From the NCBI GenBank assembly GCA_027493545.1, contig JAOSKR010000001.1, forward strand, positions 21,001-85,000: DNA of 64,000 nucleotides, given 5' to 3'. Under the pieces are notes generated by a model. It had not been told where the DNA came from. It was given only the letters and a program-made list of their open reading frames with translations, and made no database searches. This DNA comes from Roseovarius sp. (lineage in GTDB: Bacteria; Pseudomonadota; Alphaproteobacteria; Rhodobacterales; Rhodobacteraceae). This document shows, in pieces, positions 30,503-39,619 of this stretch (the first letter of the stretch is position 1; every line of letters begins with the position of its first letter). The position numbers and the translations under genes were made by a program.

Positions 30503-32014
30503 TCAGGTCGCGTCCGTTTCCGGATCGTCCGGATCGGTCGCAGGGTCGGCCGGCGCATTGGATTGCGCGCTGCCGGTCTTGGTGACCCGGCGCGGGTCGC
30601 TGTCGAGCACAAGGCCCAACTCGTCGAGCTTGGCGTTCGTGGCTGCGATCTCGGCCAGCACCGCGTCGGGGTTGCGGCCCTGCCGGGCGATGGCCTCGGC
30701 GAGCGTCATGGTGCCGGAGCGGATGGCGAGCAGGTCGGCCATCGCGTCCTTCTGCGGATCGACCGCCTCGAACTTCGGCGGCGACCATTCCACCGGCACG
30801 TCGGGCGTCGGGATGCGGCCAGCGGCCCAGGCGGCCTCCGTGAACCAGCGCCAGCTAGGGGCGCAGAACATCGGAATGAAGAGCTGCCACTGCACGGCGT
30901 CGATCATCCGGCGGAACTCCACGAGCCCGGCGCGGATCGACGAGTAGTTCACCTGGGACAGGTCCCCGGTCAGCAGCTCGTAGGGCACCCGGAAGCCGGC
31001 CGAGATCGTGTGCAGGCTCGCCCGCTTGTATTCGCCGTAGCCGCCGGTGGCCGCCGGCTGGTTGAAACGGATGTCCTTGCCGCCGCGGGCATAGGCAATG
31101 AGCCCGGGCTCGAACTGCTCGACCCGGTTCCCATCGGCATCGACCACAGCGGGCGCGATGCCCTGCTGCGCCTCCTCATCCCCGAAGACGATGGCGGTGA
31201 CGCAGGCCTCGGTCTTCTTGCGCACGATCTCGGCCACCTCGTAATCGTCGAGATCGCGCAGGGCCCGGATCACCGGCGCGCCCCAGGGAACGCCGCGCGC
31301 CTGCGTGCGCTGCTTCTCGTAGACATGGGCGATCTCGCTGGCCGGCACCGCGCGGCTGGTGAGCCCGCCCGTCAGGCTGAGCGTCGCGTCGCCGGGATGC
31401 GCGCCGAAGAGCCAGTAGGCCCGGCGCCGGCCGAGCGCGTCGAACTCGATGCCCTGTACCGCCTGGCCCGTGCCAAGCGCCCCGTTGCGGGTCGCGTCAA
31501 GGAAGTCGGCCTCGAGCAGCTGCAGCTGCACGGGCGGCACGACCCCGTCGCCGGGGCGGCGCGGACGGCGGCGGACCAGCACCTCGCCGGCCTCGACCAT
31601 CTCGCGGCAGGCGAGCGTCTGGAGCCCGTAGAAGTCGAGCTGGCCGTCTGCGTCGCAGCCCCGCGCCCAGATCTCGAAGAGCCGGTCCACCTCCCGGTCC
31701 AGATCGGGGTCGCCGCTGGCCGCGCGCGGCATGATCCCGGCGCCGACGATGTTGTTCACGAGCACCGAGACCGCCTTGGCCGCGTGCGGGTTGTTGCGCA
31801 CCAAATCCCGCATGCGGTCGCGCAGCAGCGCGCCGGCGCGGCCGATCTCGGCGTCGGCCGAGGATCCCGGCGCGTGCCAGCCATCCGTGCGCCGACCGCG
31901 CGCCGCGCCCTCGTAGGAGCGCGCGAGCCCCTCGAACGCCTGCCGCGCCAGCACGCGGCGCGTTGCCGTGCGCGGGGCGACCGAGGCGATGGCCCTGTCG
32001 AGCCACGAGACCAT
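30503..32014 (-). CDS. Lambda-family phage portal protein
   Basis: 503 residues, frame intact. Starts MVSWLDRAIASVAPRTATRR and shows the conserved portal blocks VRNNPHAAKAVSVLVNNIVG, REMVEAGEVLVRRR and LLTGDLSQVNYSSIRAGLVEFRR. It forms the dodecameric ring at one capsid vertex through which DNA enters. The start overlaps the gpW-like gene's stop. The C-terminal tail is Asp/Pro/Thr-rich and probably disordered. Confidence 0.93.
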   Translation of the reverse strand: MVSWLDRAIASVAPRTATRRVLARQAFEGLARSYEGAARGRRTDGWHAPGSSADAEIGRAGALLRDRMRDLVRNNPHAAKAVSVLVNNIVGAGIMPRAASGDPDLDREVDRLFEIWARGCDADGQLDFYGLQTLACREMVEAGEVLVRRRPRRPGDGVVPPVQLQLLEADFLDATRNGALGTGQAVQGIEFDALGRRRAYWLFGAHPGDATLSLTGGLTSRAVPASEIAHVYEKQRTQARGVPWGAPVIRALRDLDDYEVAEIVRKKTEACVTAIVFGDEEAQQGIAPAVVDADGNRVEQFEPGLIAYARGGKDIRFNQPAATGGYGEYKRASLHTISAGFRVPYELLTGDLSQVNYSSIRAGLVEFRRMIDAVQWQLFIPMFCAPSWRWFTEAAWAAGRIPTPDVPVEWSPPKFEAVDPQKDAMADLLAIRSGTMTLAEAIARQGRNPDAVLAEIAATNAKLDELGLVLDSDPRRVTKTGSAQSNAPADPATDPDDPETDAT

Positions 32015-32220
32015 CAACGATCCCCGCGCGAGAAGCCGGCGAAGCCCGCGATGGGCCGCGCCGTGGTGCCCGCAATCTGCCGCTCGATGGTGCGGATGCG
32101 CCCGAGCAGGTCCTCGGCCGAGCCGTAATCGACGGTCTTGCCGTCATAGCTCACCCGCGTCGTCCCGCTCGCATAGGCGCGCCGGAGCGCCGCGAGCTCC
32201 GCTTCTGTCCAGTCCGCCAT
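32014..32220 (-). CDS. gpW-like head-tail joining protein
   Basis: 68 residues, MADWTEAELAALRRAYASGTT, then a basic segment and LLGRIRTIERQIAG. Size, helix-beta-helix feel and place between terminase large subunit and portal match gpW-family connector proteins. It overlaps both neighbours by one base or more. Confidence 0.8.
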   Translation of the reverse strand: MADWTEAELAALRRAYASGTTRVSYDGKTVDYGSAEDLLGRIRTIERQIAGTTARPIAGFAGFSRGDR

Positions 32221-34215
32221 CAGAACCATCCTTCCCGCCGCCCGAGCCAGTCGGAGCGGCGCTTGCCTTGCGGGCCCGCGTCGGGCCGCCCGATCAGGCC
32301 GGCTGGGCTGTCCATTCCGCTCGGCACTCCGAGCTGAGCTTCCAGATCGGCCCATGTCGCTTCGGGCCAGCGATCCGCGCCTGCGATCCAGGCGGCGGCG
32401 CGGGCATAGACCCGGCAGTCCAGCGCCTCGTTGCGCTCGCGGAGCTTCTGCCATTCGAGCTTCGCGAAGCCGCGGCGGTTGCGGACCGTCACCAGCTGCT
32501 CGGCCGTCAGCTGCCGGATCCACTCGGTGTCGGCCCAGCCGGGCAGATGCACCGTGCCGGGCGGGAATGCCGCGCCGTCCTCCAGATCCTCCGCCGTTGG
32601 CCGCGCCAGCCGCAGGAAGCGGTAGGTCTCGGCCTTGAAGGTCGAGGTGGCCACGGTCCAGAGCCGCGCGCCGCGGCGCAGGCGTTTCCCGCCCGCGGTC
32701 GCGTCCACGAAGGTCGGCCCCGACACCGGGCTCGAACGGTTGAAGCCTTCGAGCCCCTTGACCGGCGCCACCTGCGCGAAGCCGACCGAGCGCGCCCAGC
32801 CATAGACTGCCGCCGTCTCGTAGCCCGTGTCGATGGCGAGCCGCGCGAGACCCAGCTCCGCGCCGCCCGCATGCCGCCAGCTGCGGCCGAGCAGGTCGGT
32901 CAGCGCCTCCCAGCACTCGGGATGCGCCGGTCCGCCCTCGATCACGACGTGATCGACGAGCCAGCTTTCGAGGCCACGGCCCCAGGCCCAGACATCGACC
33001 TCGATCCGGTCCTTCTGCACGTCGGCGCCGGCGGTCAGGAACAGACCCTTGTCCGGGACGGAGCCCGCAAGCCAGTCCTCCCGCCGCTCGGCGATCCGCT
33101 GCCAGTCCGGCGCGTCGCCGGTCTCGATCCAGGTCTCACCGAGCACCGTGTTGCGGAACACGCGTTCCGCCTCGTCCGAGCCCGCTGCCGTCTCCTTGTC
33201 CCGCGCGATCGTCGGACCAGCTCTTCCACCCCGGCGGCGAATAGAGCGCCGAGAGGTGAAACCCGACCGTCCGCGGATCGCGGGCCTCGGCGGTCGCCCG
33301 CCATTCGCCCGCGGCCAGCATCGCCGTCTTGTGGTGCTCCTCGATCCGCGCGTCGCAGGCCTCGCAATGGTACGCCGCCGTCTCCGGTTTGCCCTTCTCC
33401 CAGCGCAGCCGCTCGAACCGCAGCCACTGCATCGCACCACAATGCGGGCACGGCACGAAGAACCGCCGCTGGTCGCTCGCCTCGTATTCCCGCTCGATCC
33501 GGCTGACGCCGCGGATCGTGGGCGTCGAGACCAGGAAGACCTTCCGCCGGTGCGCGAAGGTCAGCGAGCGCGCCTCGGCGAGCCCGACCGGGTCGCCTTC
33601 CTCGTCGGCCGAGGCCGGATAGGCGTCGACCTCGTCGAGGAAGACGTAGCGGGCCGGCATCGAGCGCAGGCCCACCGCCGAGTTCGCGCCGGTCATCACC
33701 AGCATGCCGCCGGGGAACTCCTTCGACAGCTGCGTGTTGCCGCTGTCGCGCGCCCGCGCCGGGCGGACCCGCTCCTTCAGCGCTGGGCTCTCCTCGATCA
33801 GCGGGTCGATCCGCTGGCGCGAGTTGCGCTTGGCCAGTTCCACCGTCGGCTGGACCGCGAGCATCGGCCCCGGCGCGTGGTGGATCACGAAGCCGATCCA
33901 GTTGTTGCCGGCCTCGGTCGCGCCCACCTGCGCGGCCTTCATGAACACCACCCGCTGCGTCGGATCGCCGGGCGAGAGCGCGTCCATGATCGCGCGCATG
34001 TAGGGCGTGCGCTCGGTCCGGTACCGGCCGGGCTCGGCGCTCGCGCGCGAGCTCAGCCAGCGATGCGGGTCCGCCCATTCCGAGACGGTCAGCCAGGGGT
34101 CGGGCGCGAGCCCGCGGCCCCAGGCCCGGAGCAGCGCCTCGGCGCCGTCGAACTGCGTGACCTCGTCAGAGGGCGATCCGGGGCTGGGCGAGTTCCTCGA
34201 GATGGGCGCGGACAT
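32220..34215 (-). CDS. Terminase large subunit, GpA family (one frame break)
   Basis: About 665 residues. The ATPase shows the GpA-type Walker A (VFMKAAQVGATEAGNNW), Walker B (YVFLDEVDAYP) and a zinc-binding pair (CPHCG and CEACD). The C-terminal nuclease part carries LARLAIDTGYETAAVYGWA and VYARAAAWIAGADRWPE. A one-base break near 33215 joins PPGWKSW to the frame of IARDKETAAGSDEAERVFRN. It cuts concatemers and pumps DNA into proheads. The N-terminus overlaps the end of the small subunit gene. Confidence 0.92.
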
Positions 34216-34760
34216 GGGCCTCCAGAACCTTCTGCATGGCCGCCGTCTCGATGGTCACCTCGTGGCCTACCGCTTCGCTGCATGAGGCCGTCAACTCCGC
34301 CGCCATCAGCGCAGCCACCCGCGCCGGCCAGTTGACCCACGCGTCGCGTTCCTCGCGCGCGAGCCGGAAGACCAGCGAGATCGCGCGGTTGCGGTCGACC
34401 AGCTCGCCCTCTCTGATCTGGAGCCCAAGCTTGCGCTCCTGAGCCTTCATGATCTCGTTGAAGGTCTTGGCCTTCATGTAGGCGCCGGCTTCGCCGACTT
34501 CCGGAACGGTGACCCCGTTCTCGCGCAGCGTCTCGTTGGCAGAGGCAATGACCGCCGCCGGCACCGGCTTCAGTTCCGCCTGGACGGCCTGCGGCCTTCG
34601 GTCTGCTCTTTGACAGATCGGTCGTCTCGGCCCGTCGCCGGTCTGAAGCTTCGGCGTCGATGGAGTCATCGGGGAAGAGCACAAGCCGTCCGGCCCGTTT
34701 CGCCTTCTGGATCGCGCCGCGCGACAGCCCGACACGGACGGCGTACTGGCGCTCGCTCAT
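34166..34760 (-). CDS. Terminase small subunit (one frame break)
   Basis: About 198 residues. The N-terminal HTH (MSERQYAVRVGLSRGAIQKAKRAGRLVLF) is in one frame and the rest (SANETLRENGVTVPEVGEAGAY, AREERDAWVNWPARVAALM) in another. A base near 34610 joins them. The HTH binds the packaging site and the C-terminal half contacts the large subunit gene product. Directly upstream of, and overlapping, the large subunit gene. Confidence 0.82.
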
Positions 34761-34879
34761 GCCCTGCATTGCCAGCCCCGATTATCATTCAAAGTCAGGT
34801 GCTTATGTCGTTGATAAGCCGGGCGTGTGGAGCGAACGTCAGATCACAAGGACGATGCAACTCACCCGGAGCCAACACG

Positions 34880-35152
34880 ATGACGACCCGCCTGAACCCG
34901 ATCACCACCCCCCGCCACGAACTCCGCGCCGAGAAGGCCCGGCGCAACAAGGAAGCCGCGCTGAGCGCCTTCATCGGCAAGAAGGCCGAAATCGACGAGA
35001 TGCTCGCCCGACTGCAGGCGCTCAGCGACGACCATTTCAACTGCCACCCCGACGAGGTGGGCTGGGCCATGGTCGGCACCCTCGAACACTACGCCGGCCT
35101 CCTTAAGCGCATCACCGACAGTGCCTTCGGCGAGGGCGAGCACGCCCGCTGA
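34880..35152 (+). CDS. Small hypothetical protein, opposite strand to phage operon
   Basis: 90 residues starting MTTRLNPITTPRHELRAEKARR; a charged N-terminal helix is followed by IDEMLARLQALSDDHFN. It starts 120 bases from the divergent terminase small subunit gene and is the first of a short plus-strand group. No family recognised. Possibly a cargo (moron) or control gene. Confidence 0.6.
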   Translation: MTTRLNPITTPRHELRAEKARRNKEAALSAFIGKKAEIDEMLARLQALSDDHFNCHPDEVGWAMVGTLEHYAGLLKRITDSAFGEGEHAR

Positions 35153-35246
35153 TCCCCGGCACAGCCGGAACTCCGCCGCGCGCCCTGCGCGGCTCGGGGT
35201 CGTAGAAGGCGCCGCATGTCGCGGGCCCGAATACGGAGACGACCCT

Positions 35247-35765
35247 ATGACACAGATCCAGCTTTCCGACGCCCAAGCCGTCATCCTGTCCACCGCCTGC
35301 GCGCGCGAGGACGGAGCGGTGTTTCCCGTTACCGCCAGCCTCAAGGGCGGCGCCGTCGGCAACGTCTGCAAGAGCCTCCTCAAGCACGGCCTGATCGAGG
35401 AAATCGCCGCCACGGACCTCAACACGGTCTGGCGGCACGACGAGGCGCGCGGCCCGATCACGCTGCGCGCCACCCCTCTGGCCTACAGCACCCTCGGGAT
35501 CACGGACGAGCACGATGAGACGCCGCCGGCGGAAACGCCGACCGCCCCGGTCCAGCGCCGGAAGGGCACCAAGCAGGAGATGCTGGTCGAGATGCTGCGC
35601 GCCGAGGGCGGCGCGACCATCGACGAGATCGTCGAAGCCACGGGATGGCAAGCTCACACAGTGCGAGGCGCCATGTCCGGCGCCCTCAAGAAGAAGCTGG
35701 GCCTGACGATCACCTCCGAGAAGGTCGAGGGGCGCGGCAGGACCTACATCATCGTCGACGACTAA
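35247..35765 (+). CDS. DUF3489 protein
   Basis: 172 residues, frame intact. The C-terminal ~70 residues (GTKQEMLVEMLRAEGGATIDEIVEATGWQAHTVRGAMSGALKKKLG) are a clear DUF3489 winged-helix-like domain. The N-terminal half (LKGGAVGNVCKSLLKHGLIEEI) is a second winged-helix-like repeat. Likely DNA-binding; the target is unknown. Common in alphaproteobacterial mobile elements. ATG 35247 is chosen because the conserved MTQIQLSDAQAVIL begins there. Confidence 0.82.
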   Translation: MTQIQLSDAQAVILSTACAREDGAVFPVTASLKGGAVGNVCKSLLKHGLIEEIAATDLNTVWRHDEARGPITLRATPLAYSTLGITDEHDETPPAETPTAPVQRRKGTKQEMLVEMLRAEGGATIDEIVEATGWQAHTVRGAMSGALKKKLGLTITSEKVEGRGRTYIIVDD

Positions 35766-35788
35766 CCCCGCACACCACGACGGTCCCG

Positions 35789-35818
35789 ATGCCGCCGTCC
35801 CGCATGGGGCGGCGGCAT
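35789..35818. terminator. Hairpin between convergent genes
   Basis: ATGCCGCCG at 35789-35797 pairs perfectly with CGGCGGCAT at 35810-35818, extended by an inner CCC/GGG. It lies between the ends of the DUF3489 gene and the convergent DUF7220 gene. No long T run follows, so a bidirectional terminator is probable but not certain. Confidence 0.55.
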
Positions 35819-35819
35819 G

Positions 35820-36026
35820 TCATCGTGCCCCGCGCACCCGGATCGCCTCAAAGAGCCGCCGCAGGGCGAACGACCGCGCGATGCTCACCACAGTGAAGAC
35901 CGCGCCCATCTTCAGGTTCTGCGCCAGCGTCGTGTGCAGCCCGAAGACCGGGAAGATCAGGATCTGCGTGACGACCGCGACGCCGTAGCCGACCGCCACG
36001 TTGGCGACGGCCTCGACCAGCGACAT
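35820..36026 (-). CDS. DUF7220 small phage membrane protein
   Basis: 68 residues, MSLVEAVANVAVGYGVAVVTQ with two hydrophobic segments, then NLKMGAVFTVVSIARSFALRRLFEAIR. I recognise it as a conserved small membrane protein of Rhodobacterales and related phages (DUF7220). Role unknown. Start placed at the conserved MSLVEA methionine, not the longer upstream frame. Confidence 0.7.
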   Translation of the reverse strand: MSLVEAVANVAVGYGVAVVTQILIFPVFGLHTTLAQNLKMGAVFTVVSIARSFALRRLFEAIRVRGAR

Positions 36027-36206
36027 GGCTCGAGACTGACGTGACGCCGAGCAGGCCGCGGGTTCGGAAATAGGCCCAAGGCCTGCCCTCATGTTCACTT
36101 TTCGCCCCCATATCGCAGCGTGACGGCATTTTCTGATGGATTGCGCGATCGGCAGACAGAAAACGAAGCGCTTCCCGCCGCGCTTCGGAAATCGGAAAGC
36201 CGGGCC

Positions 36207-36251
36207 TTGACAACATCGAAGCCCGGGCGCATATAGGGTTCGTCAGACGAA
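36207..36251 (+). promoter_or_regulatory. Promoter with palindromic operator upstream of HTH gene
   Basis: TTGACA at 36207-36212 is a consensus -35 box; CATATA/TATAGG lies 17-19 bases on. A perfect palindrome TTCGTC-A-GACGAA occupies 36239-36251, just after the -10 box where a repressor would block transcription. The HTH gene starting at 36294 (AGGAGG upstream) is the natural regulator. Confidence 0.65.
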
Positions 36252-36293
36252 GCCATGTGGCACCAAACTTCGAAAATCTAGGAGGATCGGTCA

Positions 36294-37003
36294 ATGAAGT
36301 GGTTTGAAGAGCACAAGGAGCTTATGGCGGGTTCGGATGACGAAGTGCCCGGCAGCTCATACCGTGCAATCGCAAAGATTGCCGATGAGGCCCTTGGAGG
36401 GCAGGAGATGATCCAGTTCGTTCGGGAGGGCTTTCTCAGCCAGAAGGCTTTCGGCGAGTTTCTGGGTGTTGGCGAGTCCACCGTCGCCGGCTGGATGAAG
36501 AGCGGTTCATTTCCGGACTATGCCAAGCGCGGCACGTTGGCTGCCTACTACTCCAACAAGTATTTTCGGCAGCTCAAGGACGCCAAGCGCGACGCTGCTC
36601 GTCCCAAGGTGGTCAAGGATGGCGACCGCTACTCGATCGTGCGGTTCAAGGTTGATGAAGCGGGCGTGACCATTGGCGAGGTTCTGGCTCGGGATATCCC
36701 GACGAAGAAGGCAGCCTTGGTGTTTGCTGGCGGTATTCGCGCCCGGGAACTCTTGGGTGAAACCGAGCATCTGATCGATCATGAGCTCGAATCCATGGAT
36801 CCCGAGGACAGTGCGTGGATTCAGGAGCTTAAGGACGAGATCGGCTTGGAACGCGCTCGCACCTTCGCTCACGACAAGCTTCTTGAACTCGAGCGCGAGC
36901 GCAAGGAAGCGATCAAGAACCCGGACTGGACGATCTCCTGTCGATCGAACCGACCAAGAAGGCTGGTGATATCGTAGAGGACGAGGAGGACGGCGATGTC
37001 TAA
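36294..37003 (+). CDS. HTH regulator-like protein (one frame break near the end)
   Basis: About 236 residues. An HTH motif is seen at roughly residues 50-75 (SQKAFGEFLGVGESTVAGWMKSG). The C-terminal half is acidic and helical (ERARTFAHDKLLELERERKE). One missing base near 36931 (GACTGG for GACTTGG) restores LDDLLSIEPTKKAGDIVEDE and an end at 37001-37003, overlapping the next gene start. It runs against the phage operon from its own promoter with a palindromic operator. It may be an antitoxin, a repressor or a moron regulator; no closer family is recognised. Confidence 0.7.
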
Positions 37004-37187
37004 GTACAAGCGTGAATGCCTTCGTCTTTGCGAACAGGCCGGGCTTGACGTTGCGTGCGTCGAACACCGCAGCCGCCACCTCGCCATGCACACCACGAAG
37101 GGTCTTCTGATCTTTCCTAGTACGCCGAGCGATTATCGCTGGCGCATGAACATGCGGGCCCAGGCGCGCCGGCTTGCGCGGAGCTGA
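36996..37187 (+). CDS. Small basic HicA-like protein
   Basis: 63 residues, MSKYKRECLRLCEQAGLDVAC, then HRSRHLAMHTTKGLLIFPST and a basic helical end (RMNMRAQARRLARS). The His-centred strand after a first helix and the S/T-P turn resemble HicA-type mRNA interferases with the dsRBD fold, though the family match is by pattern only. Overlap with the upstream HTH gene suggests coupled expression, as in toxin-antitoxin pairs. Confidence 0.5.
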   Translation: MSKYKRECLRLCEQAGLDVACVEHRSRHLAMHTTKGLLIFPSTPSDYRWRMNMRAQARRLARS

Positions 37188-37191
37188 CTAT

Positions 37192-38535
37192 TCATCTGGC
37201 AGCGCCGGTAGACGTCTCGCCGTCTGCTTGCGCTGCTCCTAAACGCTCGGCCTTCACCTCGGCGAAGGTCCGGCCGTCGCCGTCGAGGATCGCGTCGCGG
37301 CCAGTATCGGCCTGCCAGCGCTCGATGGCGACATCGACATAGGCGGGGCTGATCTCCATCGCGAAGACGCGGCGGCCGTTGGCCTCGCCCGCCATGATCT
37401 GCGAGCCGGAGCCCGAGAACGGCTCGTAGCAGAGGCCACCGCGGGCGACGTGCTGGCGCATCGGGATGCCGAAGGCGTCGAGCGGCTTCGGCGTCGGATG
37501 ATCGGGGCGTTCGTCCTTCGCAAAGGACGGCATTTCCCAGGTCGAGGGCAGCGTCTGCTCGGCGACCTTCGGCGGGCGGTTCGGGCGGCGCCAGCCCATG
37601 AAGCAGGGCTCGTGTTTCCATAGGTAATGGGACCGGGTGAGAACCCCACGGTCCTTCACCCAGATGATCTGCTGGTGAACGAAGGCGCCGGCCTTCTCCC
37701 AGCAGGCTTCGAGCATCGCCTGGCGGCGGGAGGCGTGCCAGCAGTACCAGGCGGCGTCCTCAGTGATCGCCCCCGCGACGGCAGCGGCGATGAAACCGTC
37801 GTAGAGCTCCGCGCCCTGCGAACTGTCGTCCCAGGTCGTACCGTAGGACGCGGACCAATCCTTGTTTCGCGTCGGGTGGTTCGAGCCGTCGTAGTCCACG
37901 AGATACGGCGGATCGGTGGCGAACAGGATCGCGCGCTCGCCGTTCATCAGGCGGCGAACGTCCTCGTGGTTCGTGCTGTCCCCGCAGAGCAGCCGATGGT
38001 CACCGAGGATCCACAGGTCACCCGTCCGCGAGGCGGGGTTGCGCGGCGGTTCGGGGATGGTCACCGGCGGCACGGAGCCTCCGGCGCCACCTTCTTCTTC
38101 ACCGCCCTCGTCCGGATCGAATGCCAGCAGCTTGTCCAGCTCGCCGTCCGAAAACCCGACCAGCGACAGGTCGTAGTCGTCGGCCAGCAGGTCCTGCAGC
38201 TCGGCGGAGAGCAGCGCCTCGTCCCAGCTGCCGAGTTCCGTCAGCTTGTTGTCCGCGATGCGATAGGCCCGCCGTTGCGCCTCGGTCAGATGCCCGAGCA
38301 CGATCACCGGCGCCTCGGTCAGCCCGAGCTGCGTCGCGGCCAGCACGCGCCCGTGGCCCGCGATCAGCTCGCCGTCCGCGCCGACGAGGCAGGGCACGGT
38401 CCAGCCGAACTCGGCCATGCTGGCGGCGATCTTGGCGACCTGGTCGGGCCCATGCACCTTCGCGTTCTTCGCGTAGGGCTGGAGCTTGGCCAGCGGCCAT
38501 GTCTCGATCCGCTCGGGGGCGAAGCTCAGCGTCAT
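37192..38535 (-). CDS. ParB-domain DNA methyltransferase
   Basis: 447 residues, frame intact. The N-terminal ~110 residues are a ParB/Srx-like domain (PYAKNAKVHGPDQVAKIAAS, GHGRVLAATQLGL, RRAYRIADNKLTELGSWD). The C-terminal part is a beta-class adenine or cytosine-N4 methyltransferase with motif IV DPPYLVDY before motif I FSGSGSQ. Such enzymes are common in phages and modify phage DNA, often giving protection from host restriction. The target site cannot be read from sequence. Start at the ATG before TLSFAPERIETW; the frame stays open to 38607. Confidence 0.88.
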   Translation of the reverse strand: MTLSFAPERIETWPLAKLQPYAKNAKVHGPDQVAKIAASMAEFGWTVPCLVGADGELIAGHGRVLAATQLGLTEAPVIVLGHLTEAQRRAYRIADNKLTELGSWDEALLSAELQDLLADDYDLSLVGFSDGELDKLLAFDPDEGGEEEGGAGGSVPPVTIPEPPRNPASRTGDLWILGDHRLLCGDSTNHEDVRRLMNGERAILFATDPPYLVDYDGSNHPTRNKDWSASYGTTWDDSSQGAELYDGFIAAAVAGAITEDAAWYCWHASRRQAMLEACWEKAGAFVHQQIIWVKDRGVLTRSHYLWKHEPCFMGWRRPNRPPKVAEQTLPSTWEMPSFAKDERPDHPTPKPLDAFGIPMRQHVARGGLCYEPFSGSGSQIMAGEANGRRVFAMEISPAYVDVAIERWQADTGRDAILDGDGRTFAEVKAERLGAAQADGETSTGAAR

Positions 38536-38997
38536 GGTCGGGTGGTTTCCGTCGATGAGGTGGATGCCGGCCGGACTCCGGATTCCGGATGCCACGCCGG
38601 ACTCCACGCGGGGTCCGGCGGTGTCCGAGGTATCCGGCCCGAAGGCCAGCTTTCATTGGGGTTTGCGCGGGAGGCGGGTGGCTCCGGCTTCCGGGTGGCT
38701 TCCCAAAAATCCGGCCCTGACGCTGGCGAAATATCGCGCCAAGCCCGCCAGCATACGCAGGTCGCGCGGAAGGAACCGCGAACTCGGCCGAGGGGCGTGG
38801 TGGGGGCGGGCAGTCGACCCGCAAGGAAAGGATAAGCGCCTTCCCTTTCTTAGCGGACTCCGCCAACGAAAGGATGGTTTCGTTCGGGACCGCGCCGCGC
38901 GCGCCTCTCCCGAGCCTATCCCGAACCTAGCCCCTGAACCGGTTTTCTGTCCCGTCGAAAACTGTCCGCCGCACACCTTCCCCTGTGGCGCGCAGAG
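38536..38997. other. Gene-free spacer with short direct repeats
   Basis: 462 bases between the methyltransferase and DUF6362 genes without a convincing gene. TCCGG-type words recur, and GCCGGACTCC is repeated exactly at 38570-38579 and 38596-38605. A minus-strand open frame (38653-38976) has Arg/Ser/Pro-rich shadow-like composition. It may hold a promoter or regulatory RNA for the downstream packaging genes. Confidence 0.55.
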
Positions 38998-39426
38998 CTA
39001 CGCGCCACCAGCCAGCTCGATCACGCGGCGCTTCGACAGGTTGCGGTTGAACCGACGCCGGTTGAGCTTCAGCGAGATGACGCAGAGCCCGTAGAGCCAG
39101 TGCTGATGGGCGGCCGAGCGCTGCAGCCCGACCGTCCAGCAGATGGTCTTCCACCGCTCGCCATGGGCGCGCATCCAGACGATCTTGCCGTCGACGGGGT
39201 CGAGGCAGGCGGTCCAGGTCAGCGTCTCCTCCATCCGGCTGATCGCCTGCGGCGAGGGAAGCACCCGCATCGGCTTCGCCTCCTGGCCCACCTTGTCGGC
39301 GAAGGAATGGATGATCTCGGGCCATGTGCTGAAGTAGCCCTGCCGTCGCGGCTCGGGCAGGCGCTTGAGCACGAAGGCCGCTTCAGCGAGGCGAGCCTCG
39401 ACGAGGGACGGGGTCCACTTATCCAT
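38998..39426 (-). CDS. DUF6362 phage protein
   Basis: 142 residues starting MDKWTPSLVEARLAEAAFVLKRLP. The blocks GYFSTWPEIIHSFAD, ISRMEETLTW and RWKTICWTVGLQRSAAHQHWLYGL with a basic end (LSKRRVIE) are the DUF6362 pattern. The C-terminal part resembles a sigma-factor-like HTH, so a late-gene activator role is plausible but unproven. Confidence 0.82.
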   Translation of the reverse strand: MDKWTPSLVEARLAEAAFVLKRLPEPRRQGYFSTWPEIIHSFADKVGQEAKPMRVLPSPQAISRMEETLTWTACLDPVDGKIVWMRAHGERWKTICWTVGLQRSAAHQHWLYGLCVISLKLNRRRFNRNLSKRRVIELAGGA

Positions 39427-39619
39427 GGCGCCCTCCCTCGTCGGAGGGGCGCGGCCCATAGAGCTTTTCGCCGAGCTGGCGCACGAGTTCGCGTTCCGGC
39501 CAGGTCAGCCGCGCGTCCTCGAGCGAGACGGCAAGCAGACCCTGCTCGCGCCAGCCGTCGCGCTTCACCTGGTCCGGATCCCGGCGCTGGCCGCCGTAGC
39601 CCTTGGGATGCCACCTCAT
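39419..39619 (-). CDS. Small hypothetical phage protein
   Basis: 66 residues, MRWHPKGYGGQRRDPDQVKRDGW, ending LYGPRPSDEGGRHG. It overlaps the RuvC-like gene before it and DUF6362 gene after it by a few bases, supporting translation. A Trp/Arg-rich sequence; no function assigned. Confidence 0.65.
   Translation of the reverse strand: MRWHPKGYGGQRRDPDQVKRDGWREQGLLAVSLEDARLTWPERELVRQLGEKLYGPRPSDEGGRHG

Noticed and set aside
12774..34215. Calling the locus a genuine gene transfer agent
   Set aside because: It has an integrase, replication genes, lysis genes and GpA terminase, which point to a prophage rather than a domesticated GTA.
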